This document shows positions 1-12,440 of a DNA stretch of 64,000 nucleotides, piece by piece. A model generated the notes under the pieces. The model was not told the origin of the DNA, ran no database searches, and worked only from the letters and a program-made list of their open reading frames with translations. Source of the DNA: Oxyruncus cristatus (taxonomy: Eukaryota; Chordata; Aves; Passeriformes; Cotingidae); the NCBI GenBank assembly GCA_013399855.1, contig VXAY01006780.1, forward strand, positions 2,743,181 to 2,807,180. The letters are read 5' to 3'. A program made the position numbers and the translations under genes. Numbering within the stretch: position 1 is the first letter of the stretch; each line of letters begins with the position of its first letter.

Positions 1-290
1 TCCGTCCCCCGCCGCCCCGCGCTCCTTCACGCATCTCGCTATTCACCCCGCGCCTCGCAGACAAGGTTACCCCAGAGCGGCTCTGTAATCCTTCACTGAA
101 ATAGGCTTTATTGATTGCTCTGGTCTATTGTTCCCTTTTCAAGTCCCCCAAGTTCAAGTTCATCCCGGTGTTACATCATGTCTCGTTGCTAAGGGCAACC
201 AGACAGCCCCAGACGTGACCGCCATCCGCAAGCGCGGCGCTGCGCCCTCCCACCGCCGCCAGCCGCGCTGACGTCGAGCCCCGCTCCCAA
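1..290. promoter_or_regulatory. CpG-rich segment at the left edge
   Basis: The first 60 bases and the stretch 210-290 are rich in C, G and CpG (gccgccccgcgctcc, caagcgcggcgctgcg, ccgccgccagccgcgctgac), unlike the AT-rich flank after 290. It also contains the CRE-like tgacgtc at 269-275. It could be the border of a CpG island belonging to an unseen promoter left of base 1, or a GC-rich enhancer. Nothing in the sequence decides the direction. Confidence 0.45.
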
Positions 291-399
291 CACACTGAAC
301 TATTTATTCTGCCTAATTTATGACCTCCACAGCAAGAGAGACCCCCACTCCAAAAACCAACACTGTTGTATATTTAATTAATCTGTCTTTCTCTGGCAC

Positions 400-1000
400 T
401 TGGGAAAGTTAGACAAAGGTCTAATTATTGTGTGTCGCTCCCCACACTTTTCTTTTTGGGGTGACTATTTGCATGGGAAAAGAAACGGCGAGGCTGGGTG
501 CGAGTCCCCTCCCTCCAAAACACCTTTTTTTCCCCCCTGCCCTATTGACATTTCATGAAATACTTTAGCTGCTTAAGGGAATTAGAAAAAAAAAAATCTG
601 ATGTGAATGTAACTCCTTCGGAGTTGGTATTCAGTAACACAAATCAACTCATGACATGTTTAAATTTAAATGCTAACCACACACTCTGCGAGTTACTTTA
701 AAGGTTAGTTTTTAATCAATAGAAGTTGCTGACTCGGGAGTTTTGAGCGGCGCAGTGCAGCTCTGGGGCCTTTGTCTCGCGTTGGGCTTTCAAACTTTTT
801 TTTTTTTTCTTGAGATGATTTTAGCAATGATTTGCAGACACAGAGCGCTATTGTGCTCCTGACTAGCAACATGTCAATAAAGGAGTAGAGTTACCATGCA
901 CTAGGGTGTCAATATGACTCCTGCAGACACTGCTCGGCCTTAATACCAATGAAAAACTTAATTAACCCTTACAGGATCGACCCAAACCAAACTGCACAGG
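400..1000. promoter_or_regulatory. Enhancer-like, conserved-looking non-coding block
   Basis: This repeat-free stretch has many core motifs for homeodomain and related factors (taatta, atttgcat at 467-474, ttaatcaat, aacttaattaac) within balanced, non-repetitive sequence, and lies next to the CpG-rich edge. It resembles conserved non-coding DNA near developmental genes, but conservation cannot be seen from one sequence. Confidence 0.35.
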
Positions 1001-4000
1001 GAGTTTCAAAACTTCCGTGCCGGGGCTCTGCATCGCCTTGACTGAAAAGCTGCTTTTATGGGACCCAAACTCCAAGTGCTTCACCAACAGCTGCGTCCCG
1101 CTTCGCCTGCTCCTGCAGCCCCACTTGGATGAGATGTTTTATGGGCTGAGGCAGCAGAACAGCGAGACAGAGAGCGCATTTACCCAGCAGATCCCACCAG
1201 CACCGCTCTCGGGACACCGGTTTAATTTAGAGCATCTTACAGCTGAAACACACACACAGAATGATCCTCCTTTTTCTACTAATCATTTTAATATTAAGAT
1301 CTCATATCCCCCTCACGCCTCCTATACACGTCTAAGTCTTCCAGGATTAGGGCTGAAGAGCACCATTGTTCCTCTGAAGCACCTGTGAAACTTCTCTGCA
1401 AGGGAGAGGAGACTTCTGTGCCTCAAATAAAAACGTCTAGGAAGTGTATTAGGCACTTGGAGACCCAATAGTTGGGATCTGTCAACTTTTTCTAGGCATG
1501 ATTAGTGGGCTTAGAGGAGGAAAAAAGAAGCTCGGACCCCTACGTTCAGATGGCTGAAGTGTTTTATGCCTTGTTTTAGAGCTCTGCTCAATGTCTAACC
1601 ACCTTACCTACTTTATCCCTTCAGTTCTGTAACCTATCCGACTGCATCCACTTGGAGAACGCCGTATTGCCTTTCTTAATTTAAAATCTACATTTAAATC
1701 ATGGGCACTATCACAATATGGTCAGAATGATATTATCTCTGTGCGTTTTCATAAAAGAGATGGTATTTTATTTCCCTTCTGTTTACTTTGCAGTACTCTC
1801 AGTGAGTTTAGTGCTAAATGAATCCACTGGAGGTAAAGGTCCCATTCAGTAAAATTACTGCCACACAGTTGCTGGTGCCACTACAGGTCTGTATTGTCCT
1901 GCCCAGCATCTCTCTGTCCTTCCCCAGTGCTCAAGGTGAAACATCAGAAAGAATTCTGCAGTCCGGTACGAGATCTTCGCTTCCCTTTCTCCAGTCAAAT
2001 GAAGAAGTAATCTCATCAGGTTGAAAAGTGCTGACTAAGGATTTAATAAAGTGCCTGCAGATGTGTGTCATCTCTAAGGTATTCAACTCATGTAATGCAA
2101 AACAGTTCCACACTGAATGTGCTTATAAAATTCCATTTAACCATTGCAGAGCTCTGTTTTACTGTTCTCTGAGGAGTATTATCACACTTTTTTTTTCCCC
2201 CCTAATTTACAGCACCATGAAAGTTGAAACTCGGCGCTGCCAGTATCTGAGAATCCTCACAGTAGTAAGGTTTTATGATCCATAAACAATATCTACTTGA
2301 CTGAATCCTAAACAGGAAGTCTGAGATGGCAATTATGGTTCTTTGATAGCGCAAGTCTATTTGTTTCTTATGCTCTTCTGGAGATAGCAGAGACACACAA
2401 AAATCCTCCAGCCACTTCTGACAATCAGTTCCTTTGTAGAGGAAGAACAGCAAAGAAACACTCCATGATTCAGGATATTTAAGAGAAGAAAAGCTCAAAG
2501 TGCCTCACTGACTCCGGTGGCAGTTTCTGCCTGAGTCAGGAGCCCAGGAACAGGCCCATTATTTATTAAAACTTCCTTAAACTAGCCTTCCTGCATACCA
2601 TCCCTGCACCCCAGCTCCTGGCCTCATGGCGAGCACTGCTCACATGTTTCAAACCAGAATGACAGTCAAACCCAAACTTGTTCAGTTTGCTTCTACCTGC
2701 ATATCTCCTGCCCCAACAATGGGACCTTTCAGCTCACACAGAAAGCCAGGGCTCTACACCCTCCCTATCTGTTTTTCGAATTAAGAAGTTAAACAAAAGT
2801 CCTCAAGGGCAAAGTTTAACGCTGCGGAAGGAGGTTGTTAATGTGGAATCCAGAACTGGGTGTGACAGTTGGCTTATTTCTCCGGGCGATGTAGGTTATT
2901 TAAGGACATTCACACGTTTGAAACTCTGACAAACTCCACACATAGGAACTTTGGCTTCCCCGTACCCACTCAGGGCTCAGACCTGCTCTGTGCTAGCCAT
3001 TTTCTTTAGGTTTCAGCCCAGTTTGGCTGCCTGGCGGTGGGACGGGTCGGTGCCATCAGGACTTCAAACGTGGCTGCCACGGCGCTGCGACTGTTGCTGC
3101 CCCAGGCACAGCTGTGTGTGCAGGAAGCTATTGCTGCACGGGCCCAGGCGGGAAAACCCGCCTTTGATAAGAGCCTAAATAAAAAAAAAACTGTACAACT
3201 TTAGAGCTCGCCGGCAAAGCGGCTGTTTGGGCAGCCGAGCTGAACCCAAGCCATGACCACCAGCACCCACGAGGACTCATTGCAGCGCATCAGTTTGGTT
3301 GGTTGGTTTGGGGATGACTCTTCAGTCACCTCAAGAACTTCAAGGCTCTCACAAACATTAACCCCAGGAAGGTGAATTGGGGTAACGAGTCGTTCTGGTT
3401 GTAAAGGTAAAATGAGGATGTGAACAGCTAGGCAGCAAACTGGTCCTTTTGGCATCACCTTGTGAGAGGTCCCTGGAAGGCTCTTCCCCACGGTGCATCA
3501 TGTGAAAGCAAGGGGCCAAAACTGGGGCTTTGATGCCACATCAAAAGGGTTGCCAGGGTGAGGGAAGGCAGTGGCAGTTCAGCTTCTGGTGGCTGGAGGG
3601 CTCCTGCAGATAAAGCAACTGCCTTTGGTTTACCCCACGTCTGATTTCATCCCACTTTTCTAGTGCTTTCTCCAGAGTTTCTCCAGGCACGAAATTTGAT
3701 CCTGCTGCATAGGAGCGAAAGGTGAATATTAAAGACAAGGTCACCTTTGTGCCTATGTAAGTTATTTTCTTAGAGCTGGGATTAATTATTTAGTAATTAT
3801 ATTTTCCAAAATGAAATACCAACAGGGATGTAAGTAGCATGTTGGTCATCCCCAAACGGACATAAAACAGTGGGAGAATCTTCTGGTTGTCCAACATCTA
3901 CACCCGGGAGAGTCACACACCCCACTATGAGCACATTTATACTGTCTTGAGGCAGATAAAACCCATCCCAGGAGGGACACTAGTCTCCAGGCAATGCATA

Positions 4001-4841
4001 CAGTAGCCCTGCATCCCATAGTTTTTGCGGGAATGCCAGTTGTGGGAAACTGCATTAAATTACGTGCAATAATTTTGTAATATGGACTTTTGCCTGCTGA
4101 CTATTAAAAATGTATAGTAGTCCAAACCACTTCTCTCCTGGGACCAACAAACTCACTTCAGGCAAGATTTCTGCTTGGGTTCAAACCTCAAGTTGGGAAC
4201 AGCTAGTGTTTTTAAATAAGTCACCCCAAACCCTCCCAAACCTATGAAAACACACTCATACAGTAACTCCTGCTGTTGTTCCAGACATCTGAATGTTCCA
4301 GTAAAGTGTCCCAGCTGGCCCCAGATGTTTCTTAAGTATAAAGCAATGCTCTGAGTGCTGGACCCCCTGCTGCCCTGACCTGGAGCTCAGCGGATTAAAG
4401 ATTGACTGCGCTATGACATATTCGCATTTAGCCTGAATATAATACAGCAAAGACTTATCAATGGCAAATGTTTGAAATGTAACCCAGCCAGCAGAGTAGG
4501 CTGGCACACGGAATATAATGTATAAATAATGTATGGGAACTTAAGATCTAAATTAGATCTACAGGAAGAAAACTTTCCCCTTTCTCTGCCTCTAAAAGAA
4601 AGTTCTCTCACAATGAGGTCATTTTCCTGCCCGTCTTTCGGTTCGCAAAATTGCATTTAGGCAGAGGGTCTTCCCTTTTCTCTGGGGGACATTACAGTTT
4701 TCCTCTGGTTCTCTAAATAGTCAAGTGACCAAGTTAATTTATTTGTTAGTAAATTGACTTTAAATTCTGCAAAATAACTTCTAAACTTTGCTTGGTCGGC
4801 TGAAAGCTGACTGCAGCCTTGCTAAACTGCAAACCTTGCTG

Positions 4842-4912
4842 TTTAAAAAAAAAAAAAAAGATAGTGGCGTGAAAGAGAGAGAGGAAAAAGAAAGGGAGAA
4901 AGAGAGAGAAAC
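4842..4912 (+). repeat. Polypurine tract (A-run then GA-rich)
   Basis: A pure A run followed by gtgaaagagagagagg, aaaaagaaagggagaaag and agagagaaac. About 70 bases almost entirely purine on the plus strand, a low-complexity repeat. Confidence 0.85.
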
Positions 4913-7417
4913 AATCCCATTTTGGTTTTTGTTAGAGGACGGCATACTACATAGATCAGAGACTTTTCAAAAAATAAAAACCCCCACTGTACACAAAGCA
5001 CAGGAAAATGTGAGGAAAAAAGGAAAAACCTAAAAGCAGCTTAGAATGTGTTAACTCTGCCATTCTGTCAGCTTAAAGAGTATTTTATGCTTGATCAACA
5101 GCTCTCTTTTATTATGCTTTTCTTTCATTCATTCAAGACATCAAAGAGCAGAACCACCAGTGTACCTGATCTACCAGAAGAACTTGTAAGGGTGTTCTAA
5201 AGAAACGGGGGTATTGGGAGCCAGACACCCCTGCGGACAAGGCAGTTCAAAGAGAATATTTCAACAATGATTACATTTTGTAAATCTTTGTACGAAAGAC
5301 AGCTTATTTCCTGCTTTTTTCATGAAAAATAGATTCTATCCATTAAAGTGAGCCCACAGTATGAAAGTTACTTGAGATCTGAGGTACAGCAAGCGGATTA
5401 AGTGGAGGGTGAGATGAAATCTTTGAGAGAGACGATGGCTTTCTCTGATATTTGTCGCTGCCACAAGGTTTTCTGACTGGGATGGAAGCTTTTTTTTTTA
5501 TTATTATTTATTTGTAGACTTGCTGGTGGCAGCGAAGCCCTTTGTAAAAGCAAAATAAACCAAAATTAATCAGAAAGGAAAATCGCAACAAATAAAAAGG
5601 ATCTAAGAAAACAAATGGCTGCAAAAAACCTTTTGACGTGTTTGAAAGAAAAACCATATATATTTGCCCTGCTCCGAAAATCGCAGGCAAGCCATTTAAA
5701 TCCTGCAGACAACTCCAGAGTGCAGTGCACAGACCCAAGCCAGCTGTTTACTTTTCCAAGCCCGTAGTGGTTTCTGCATTGATAAACTATATAACCTCAC
5801 ACACACAGAAGGGATTTTAGCTATGCCAGACCTCATTGCTCTGTCCCGCTCTCTTTATGTGCTGTCACAGAATAAAAATGATCCTAACACAAACCCTGAA
5901 ATAAGATCCTGCTCCAGAAAGGACATCTTTGTAGATATTTCCTGAGTTACTGCCAAAAGGGATTTTTTTCGCCCATTCATCCTTTCAAAGTTTTGCTATA
6001 AACATAGCCAAAATTGTTTGGGAGTAATCAGAAATGACCAAAATATGACCCCCCCAGCCAAGTCCAGCTGCAGGGAGAAGGGGAGGAAGCTGCCGCACGC
6101 CTGCGGCCAGGACAGCAGCCACCTCCGCCACCAGACCTGGGTGACACCCGCTGGCATCAGCACCTTGCTCCCCGCCCCGACACAGACTTTTGCAAGAGAA
6201 GAAGAAAACAGCAGGACGCATGGAATCAAAGAGGGAAAACCAACTTTTAAACCTGCCTCACGGTTTACATCTACTATGGCGACGTAAAAGCAAATGTGCT
6301 GCAAGGGGGGCTGAGTTCTGCACTTTACGCCTTGTTTTTAGACAGCCCCATATTTTCCTCTGCTGGAAGCACAGTTAAATTTGCTCGAGAGTGGAGCAAT
6401 TCCATGTTCCTTACACTAAATTTCACTCATTTCTTTCCTTTTAAGAAATAAAATGTGCATTGGGCTTTGGACCTGCTTATAACTTCATGCCGGGAACTCC
6501 CGTGGAAACCAGGACGCAACGCTGCAACGGGACTTTCCAGCATTTCACTTGGATAAAAACAAACCCTTCGGCTCCCCAAACTACAGTGCCGTTGGACATG
6601 GCACAAAGCTGGTGCGTGCATGGGGACCCCCCAGCCCAGCTGGTGGGTGCACGGGGCCGGCGGCAGCCCCGCTCCCAGCCCCTCACCGCCCGTCCCAGGC
6701 TCGGGTTGCGCGTTTGCAAGTTCAAGTTCAGGTTTAAGGGAAATAAACCGCTCCTCGGGAGCCTGCAGCCAGCCCTCATTTCCATGTGATCCCTCTGAAC
6801 TTCGCCTGCGCCAGCGCGCCCTGTTTCCAGGGCCCACCGAAGGAATGTTTTACAGTTAGAGCCTGCAGTGCTTTCTCAGGCATTTCAGACCCAGAGGCCC
6901 AAGTTTCAAGCTGCAGCATTAAAAGTTTCCACAGAGCTACTGCAGAGAGAGGGAGGGAGCCGGGGGGGAGGGAAATGAGGAGAACAATATCGTCTTAATT
7001 GTCTCTATATAGCTCCACAGTTAAAGTATTACTTTTTAAAGGGACATAATTTATTCTGGAGGCACGGTGTTATAACAACCAGTACATACTTTCACCGCGG
7101 CGTAACCCGCTCTATTCTTCATTGTGCTTTCCGGTGGTGTAGCTTTTGCAGAACTCCTTGTTACCCTGTCCCCGATACTGTACTTACAGTTTTGTTCAAT
7201 TTAAGCCAGTCCCCGCAGTCCTCAGGCGAGCAAAACTCCCCTGAAGCCTCAGGAGTTCTGCCTGCACCAGGACTGCAAAAATAATCCCCCCTCAACCACC
7301 GTTTCCCCCCAAAAAGTTTCTTTACTTTTATTGCTTTAAACAATCGGGGAAAGTCATCCAAAGAAAATCAACCCCAGCCTGGGCCTCCCAGGCTCCGTTT
7401 GCAGGGAGGCAGACCGA

Positions 7418-7456
7418 GCACACACATGCACAGACACACACGTACACACACACTCA
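7418..7456 (+). repeat. Imperfect CA microsatellite
   Basis: Interrupted (CA)n: agcacacacatgcacagac, acacacgtacacacacact. About 39 bp. Confidence 0.85.
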
Positions 7457-8131
7457 GGGGTTTGCCCTGGGACTCTCCTTCCCTGTCCTGTGCCCACGGG
7501 AGCAGTGGAGCGACGGGAGCTGTGTGAGAGGTCCAGGGGCCAAGGGGTCCCAGTGGGGTGGACTGCTCTGCCAACAAGCTGCTGCAGAGGCTCTGGCTCT
7601 TTGCTCTGCAGTTTGGGGTACAAAAGGTAGTTTTCAGACCTTTTTTTCCCCATTTCTCTACTGGAGAGCAGGAAGCAGAGAAAGGTCACTTTAACCTTCA
7701 GAGGTTGAAGACTGCAATGGCCTTTCCCTGCCCTGGTCACCTAGCTCCTGTATCATCTCGACACGGCAGTCCCGATAGAGCTGTACGGGACTCATCGGCC
7801 ACCGCATCCCTGGCTGGGGGCTCCTGTGGTGTAATGGGAGAAGACCCATCATGGATCAAAAGGTAGCTGATCTATAACTACAAAAGGTAGTTCAGCTGCT
7901 TTTTTTGGCTGCCCTGAGAGTACTTTAGAGCACACAGAGGAAAGCAAGGGAGGGAATAGCTTGGACTGGAAGGGAGACAGAGCACCCCCTCTGAAATCCC
8001 CCTCAAAGCCCCCAGTGCCAGGTCCCTGCCTCTGCTCTCTGTCTGTGGGTGAAGTGGACAAATGAGCAGCCCTGTGGCTCCATGGGGAGAGCTAAGTGTG
8101 CACAGCCTTGATCAAAGCAGGGCAAAAAACA

Positions 8132-8160
8132 GGGGGGACGGATTGGGGGGGGACTGGGAG
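8132..8160 (+). other. G-rich tract, possible G-quadruplex
   Basis: G runs of six, eight and three are separated by short loops (caggggggacggatt, then ggggggggactgggagg), which fits the loose G3+N1-7 pattern if the long runs are split. It is on the strand opposite NFIA transcription. Confidence 0.45.
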
Positions 8161-9515
8161 GTGCAAGGAAGGAATTGGGCTGTGAGCAGCAGGAACAGCG
8201 GGGCTGGCAGGGTGCACTCTGCACAGAGGGACAGCTGGGAACCTCGGAATGGGGAGGCCAAGATAACAGCATGTTTTGAGAAGTGGGCAGAGAAAGGCTG
8301 GGTTTGGACACCGCAAAAAAGGAAGAGGAATTGGGCTTTTGGCAAATCCTAGCTGTTGCTGGGCGAGGAGATCAAAACAGTCTCCAAATTAACATGGACA
8401 GAAATAGGAGTACGGAGGCAACTCTGGTGTTTTTGCCACATTGACCTTAAAATTAAAGAAGACAGCAAGCTGGTGGAATAATGACTCATTTCAGCAGGGA
8501 ACCCCCCTCTCTAAAACTGCTCTTAAAAAAAGAAAACCAAGAGGGAATTGAGCTGAACTCTCCTGAACGTGGGAACTTTTGCCACCTGCATTTTTCCTGA
8601 TGCTTTGCACCTTGCTAGACTGCTCTAACAAAAATGGAAGCCATGGGCATCCATGATGGGACTTCTGCCACACCGTAGGGAGCCCCTGTCCAGGGATGCA
8701 GCAGCTGATGAGTCCTGTACACATCCATCAAAGCCATTGGGGTCAGGATGATACAGGAACTGTGTGACTGGGGCAGGGAAAGACCACCCCAGGCTTCAGA
8801 GGTTGCCAGCTCTCTGGTGGAGAAATGGAAAAAGCCTTTGCGGCACATGATCCGCCTTTGGATGAGGAGGGACGTATTAGACATGGTTGGCTAAAGGGAG
8901 TTGGGTCTTGGCCTAGCTTGGAGCGATTTTCACACATACTGTGAGATGCCAATGAAAGTCCTGGTGGAGTGTAAAGTCATTAAATGAGATGAAATTAAAC
9001 AATTTAGTTATTTCTGCTTCATCATATTTGTGCAGTATGGCAGGCAGAATGAATTACTACTAATGATCAAATTTAGTAATACTAATTAAACCATCTCAAT
9101 TTAATTAATACTAACAGAGAAAACAGACAAAATTACTAATGTAAACCTTGAACTTAAAATCAAAAGGTGCCTCTTCGCTTTTGTGAGTCACTGAATGTGA
9201 GGCTTTTCCCTGAAAATAGCCTGTGTAGAAGTGGCTCTTTGTACTCCCTAAGCAAGCTGCTCCATTGTACACAGAACTACAGCTTTCCCCCAGCTTTTTT
9301 TCCCCCCTTTTTTCCTAAATGTTACTACTTTTACTACTCATGTTCCCAAAAAGCTTCCAGGAGAAGAATCTGAGTTCTGTTTAGAGTCACTCAACATCAA
9401 CAGGACTGATAAAGCAGTTACCACTACTGGGACAAATTCTGCCCTTGTTACTACTGTCAAGAAGACAAGGAGTTTATAAAGAGCCTGTGGAGCCTCCCTT
9501 GCAGGGAAATACTGG

Positions 9516-9640
9516 AATCACAGAATGGTTTGGATTGGAAGGGACCTTAAAGATCATCTATTTCCAAACTTCCTGGCCATGGGCAGGGACATCTTCCACT
9601 AGACCAGGTTGCTCCAAAGCCCTGTCGTACCTGGCCTGTG
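9516..9640 (-). mobile_element. CR1 LINE 3' end fragment
   Basis: On the plus strand this is the reverse complement of a CR1 3' terminus: cacagaatggtttgg, ggaagggaccttaaagatca, ccatgggcagggacatcttc and ccaggttgctccaaagccc. CR1 is the dominant LINE of birds and is usually 5'-truncated. This is a short fragment of about 125 bp, with several changes from the usual sequence, in the same orientation as NFIA. Confidence 0.88.
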
Positions 9641-10334
9641 AATGAACCAGACAGGTTATAACCTGGCCTATACTTTCAGATTTACCCTTCCAGATCAGTA
9701 AATTGGGAAAACCCCAAAACAAAATCCATCTCTACATCAAGGAAGACTGCTTTAGAGTCACTGAGAGTTAATATCTGTGGCCATGAAATAAAAACTCCAG
9801 AGATACATGCTAATGCATTGCAAGCCCTCTCCATAAAGAAAATGTGAATTTTAACCTTTATCTTATTTGAAAAAGACTAAATTTACTGTGCATAGTTATA
9901 AGCAAAAGACAAGCATAATTAAACAAAAATGTTATTGTATTTCTAAAACAAACTCCTGCCAATAACAAATCTTCCATCTCCTCCTCTCATGAACTTCAAT
10001 GAATGTACAGCCTGGGCCCATACCATAGATTCTCAGACATGATCTTTAACCCAGAGGACTACAAGAAAGTTTTTTAAAAAAAAAAACAGCAAAACAGAGA
10101 ATAGCCAAACAAGGAACATTATGTGTCAAAGTGTTCTTGCAAAATCTCAAATTTCATTGTTTAGCATATGGAAGAATGAAAAAACCCAACCCTGCATGCA
10201 AATGTCATGTCTAACTTTATTCCCTTTTTTAAAATAAAAAAAGATACTTTTTCTGCTGTCATATTTAAAAAGATACATCAAAAGCATAAAATGATATCTA
10301 AAGTTATATAAAGCTGATCCAAAAAATACAGAAA

Positions 10335-10550
10335 TTCATAGAATCATAGAATGGTTTGGGTGGGAAGGGACCTAAAAGATCATCTCATTCCCCCCCCCTG
10401 CCATGGGCAGGGACACCTTCCACTATCCCAGGTTGCTCCAAGCCCCGTCCAACCTGGCCTTGGACACTTCCAGGGGTGGGGCAGCCACAGTTTCTCTGGG
10501 CAGCCTGTGCCAGGGCCTCACCACCCTCACATGGAAGAATTTCTTTCTAA
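10335..10550 (-). mobile_element. CR1 LINE 3' end fragment
   Basis: The 3' terminal repeat is present as tcatagaatcatagaatgg, followed by ggaagggacctaaaagatca, ccatgggcagggacacc, a Pro-rich-looking block around gttgctccaagccccg, and cagcctgtgccagggcctca. It ends near the tttcttt block that in full CR1 leads into the upstream 3' UTR. Fairly close to the usual CR1 sequence, so probably one of the younger copies here. The open frames over it are artefacts. Confidence 0.92.
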
Positions 10551-12089
10551 ATTATTGTGTTCAGCCTCAGAGGTGGCTGCAATCTACTGGTAGTGATTTT
10601 GGATACTCATATCTCATAATTAAAATTACATTTCATTGCCTTATGCAGTGTCTTCAGCTGCATCTCTTCATGTGTAATAACTGGTGTTTGTATAGATGAT
10701 CTAACAGTTGGGTCACACAAGTGAATATGCCTGAGAATATTATGATTATACTGTCAGTGCTGTTTTCAAAATTGAATATTAATAACCAAAGTAACTAAAG
10801 GGAAGCCTACAAGATATGTTCATGTTTAGCCTTTTGACTTCTCTTAGGTTAAAAAAAAATACATCCTGATTTTGAATTCAATTTTTCCAGTTCTACCTCT
10901 GCTCAAGTAGAAAATGCTATCAAAACAAATGCCTAAAACAAGATGATGTGTTTTGATGTTCTAAACTAAAGCCCAGTAAAATCTGAAAGCCACAACTTGA
11001 TGTGCTGTTAGTAATCCTTACTGAGAACAGACACATTTGTTAAATTTAAAATATAAATGGGTTTTCATAAAATTGAGGTAATTTTGCTGTATTTCATTTG
11101 AAGCCCCAGTCCTTCCTCTCTATTTACATCTCTCTAGGACAGTCCAACACTAGGGAAGTGATGCTCAGTGTCTTGGGAACATGGAATCTGCTGCAAACTG
11201 CAGAGTCCTTCTCCATTAGGAAAGGGTTCTCATCTTTTGGTCCCTTCTTATGGAATTCAGTATTAATTTCAGAGCAGTACAGTCTGTTTTGCAAAGTGTG
11301 CACCTCTGGAGCTCATTCATTCCTTGACCTCTGTGTTAATGCCATTAAGCAAAGGTGATTCTTACAACAGAGGTAGCTTAATGCCTATCCGTTGGGAAGG
11401 ATGTAAGGATTGTGGCCTTTAATTTTTGACCTTCATTGTAGATTGTGGTCCTAATCCTTTGATTGCAGAATTGTTAAAAAGTATATATGGCAGTTGGCAA
11501 AAATCTTAATGTTCCAGTAAATGCAAAAGCCATAAATTCGGCTGCTGACCTTTTCCATCCAGGTCACATGTGACACCTACTGGAGTTTGTCAGGCTGGGT
11601 GGAATTTATGGAGCTCATATAGGTATCAGCTGCAAAGGCTGAACTTTCATGAAATGTCTTTCAAAGGCACTTCCAAACCCCTTGTAAAAAGTCAGTATGG
11701 GTTTTTTTTAAGGGTATACATTCTGCACACATTTTAAAAGGTCTCATCATGCCATCTCTGCAAATCTTCAGCACTTGGGAAACTTCTGCTCTCAAATTAA
11801 TACTCTTTACAAAACAGAGAAATCAGGCCAGGCATGCAATTACTGTGATTACCAACTTCCACTAGCCCCTTTCCAAGCCTGGATCTCTGCTCGCTCCTTT
11901 CTTTCTTGCGTGCATCCTCCTTCCCCTCTCTGAAATCGATGGTATCGATGGCATATTGTCAGTCAGAGAAATGGGATTTGATAGGGCCCTAAAGCAGTTG
12001 CAAAAGAAGGGAAGGAATACAAAACCTACGCAGGACCACACCATCAGCATGAGATCAATGCTCTCAATAATACGTTTGCCGCCACGTAG

Positions 12090-12440
12090 CACCCTAACTG
12101 TCGCAATTAATAATGTAGAAGGAGCTGATTAACTTAAGTAAAGTGCTCTCCACTGTGTAAACACATAAAGATCTACAGGGCGAAGGAGGAAAGAACGAAC
12201 AAAACGTCATTTTTATATTTTATGTGGACACATTCTTGCTTTCTATTCTGCTCTTGTAACAATTACTGTACTAGCCACTCTGACAGAGTCAATAAATCGA
12301 TCTGGGACCTGATGCAGCAGTGAGGCAGACTAATCCAATACAGCATTATCTGCCACGGAGGCTGGGCCGGGCCCACAGTGCCCAGGAAATCAGCCAAGCC
12401 AACTAACAGCAGTAAGAGGCACATAACTATAATCTTGCCT
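12090..12440. promoter_or_regulatory. Enhancer-like non-coding block in intron 10
   Basis: Dense in ATTA/TAAT and related cores (gcaattaataatg, ctgattaacttaag, aacaattactg, gtcaataaatcgatc) with an unusual mix of GC-rich words (gaggctgggccgggccc) and no open frame or repeat. This texture is typical of conserved regulatory elements, but it is an impression rather than a test. Confidence 0.3.

Noticed and set aside
1017..1388. 123-codon open frame near the left edge
   Set aside because: It begins at GTG, lacks any known motif, and its first in-frame ATG is far inside; taken as chance.
6427..6837. Overlapping long open frames on both strands
   Set aside because: The stretch is GC-rich, which lowers stop frequency in all frames; the peptides show no family features.
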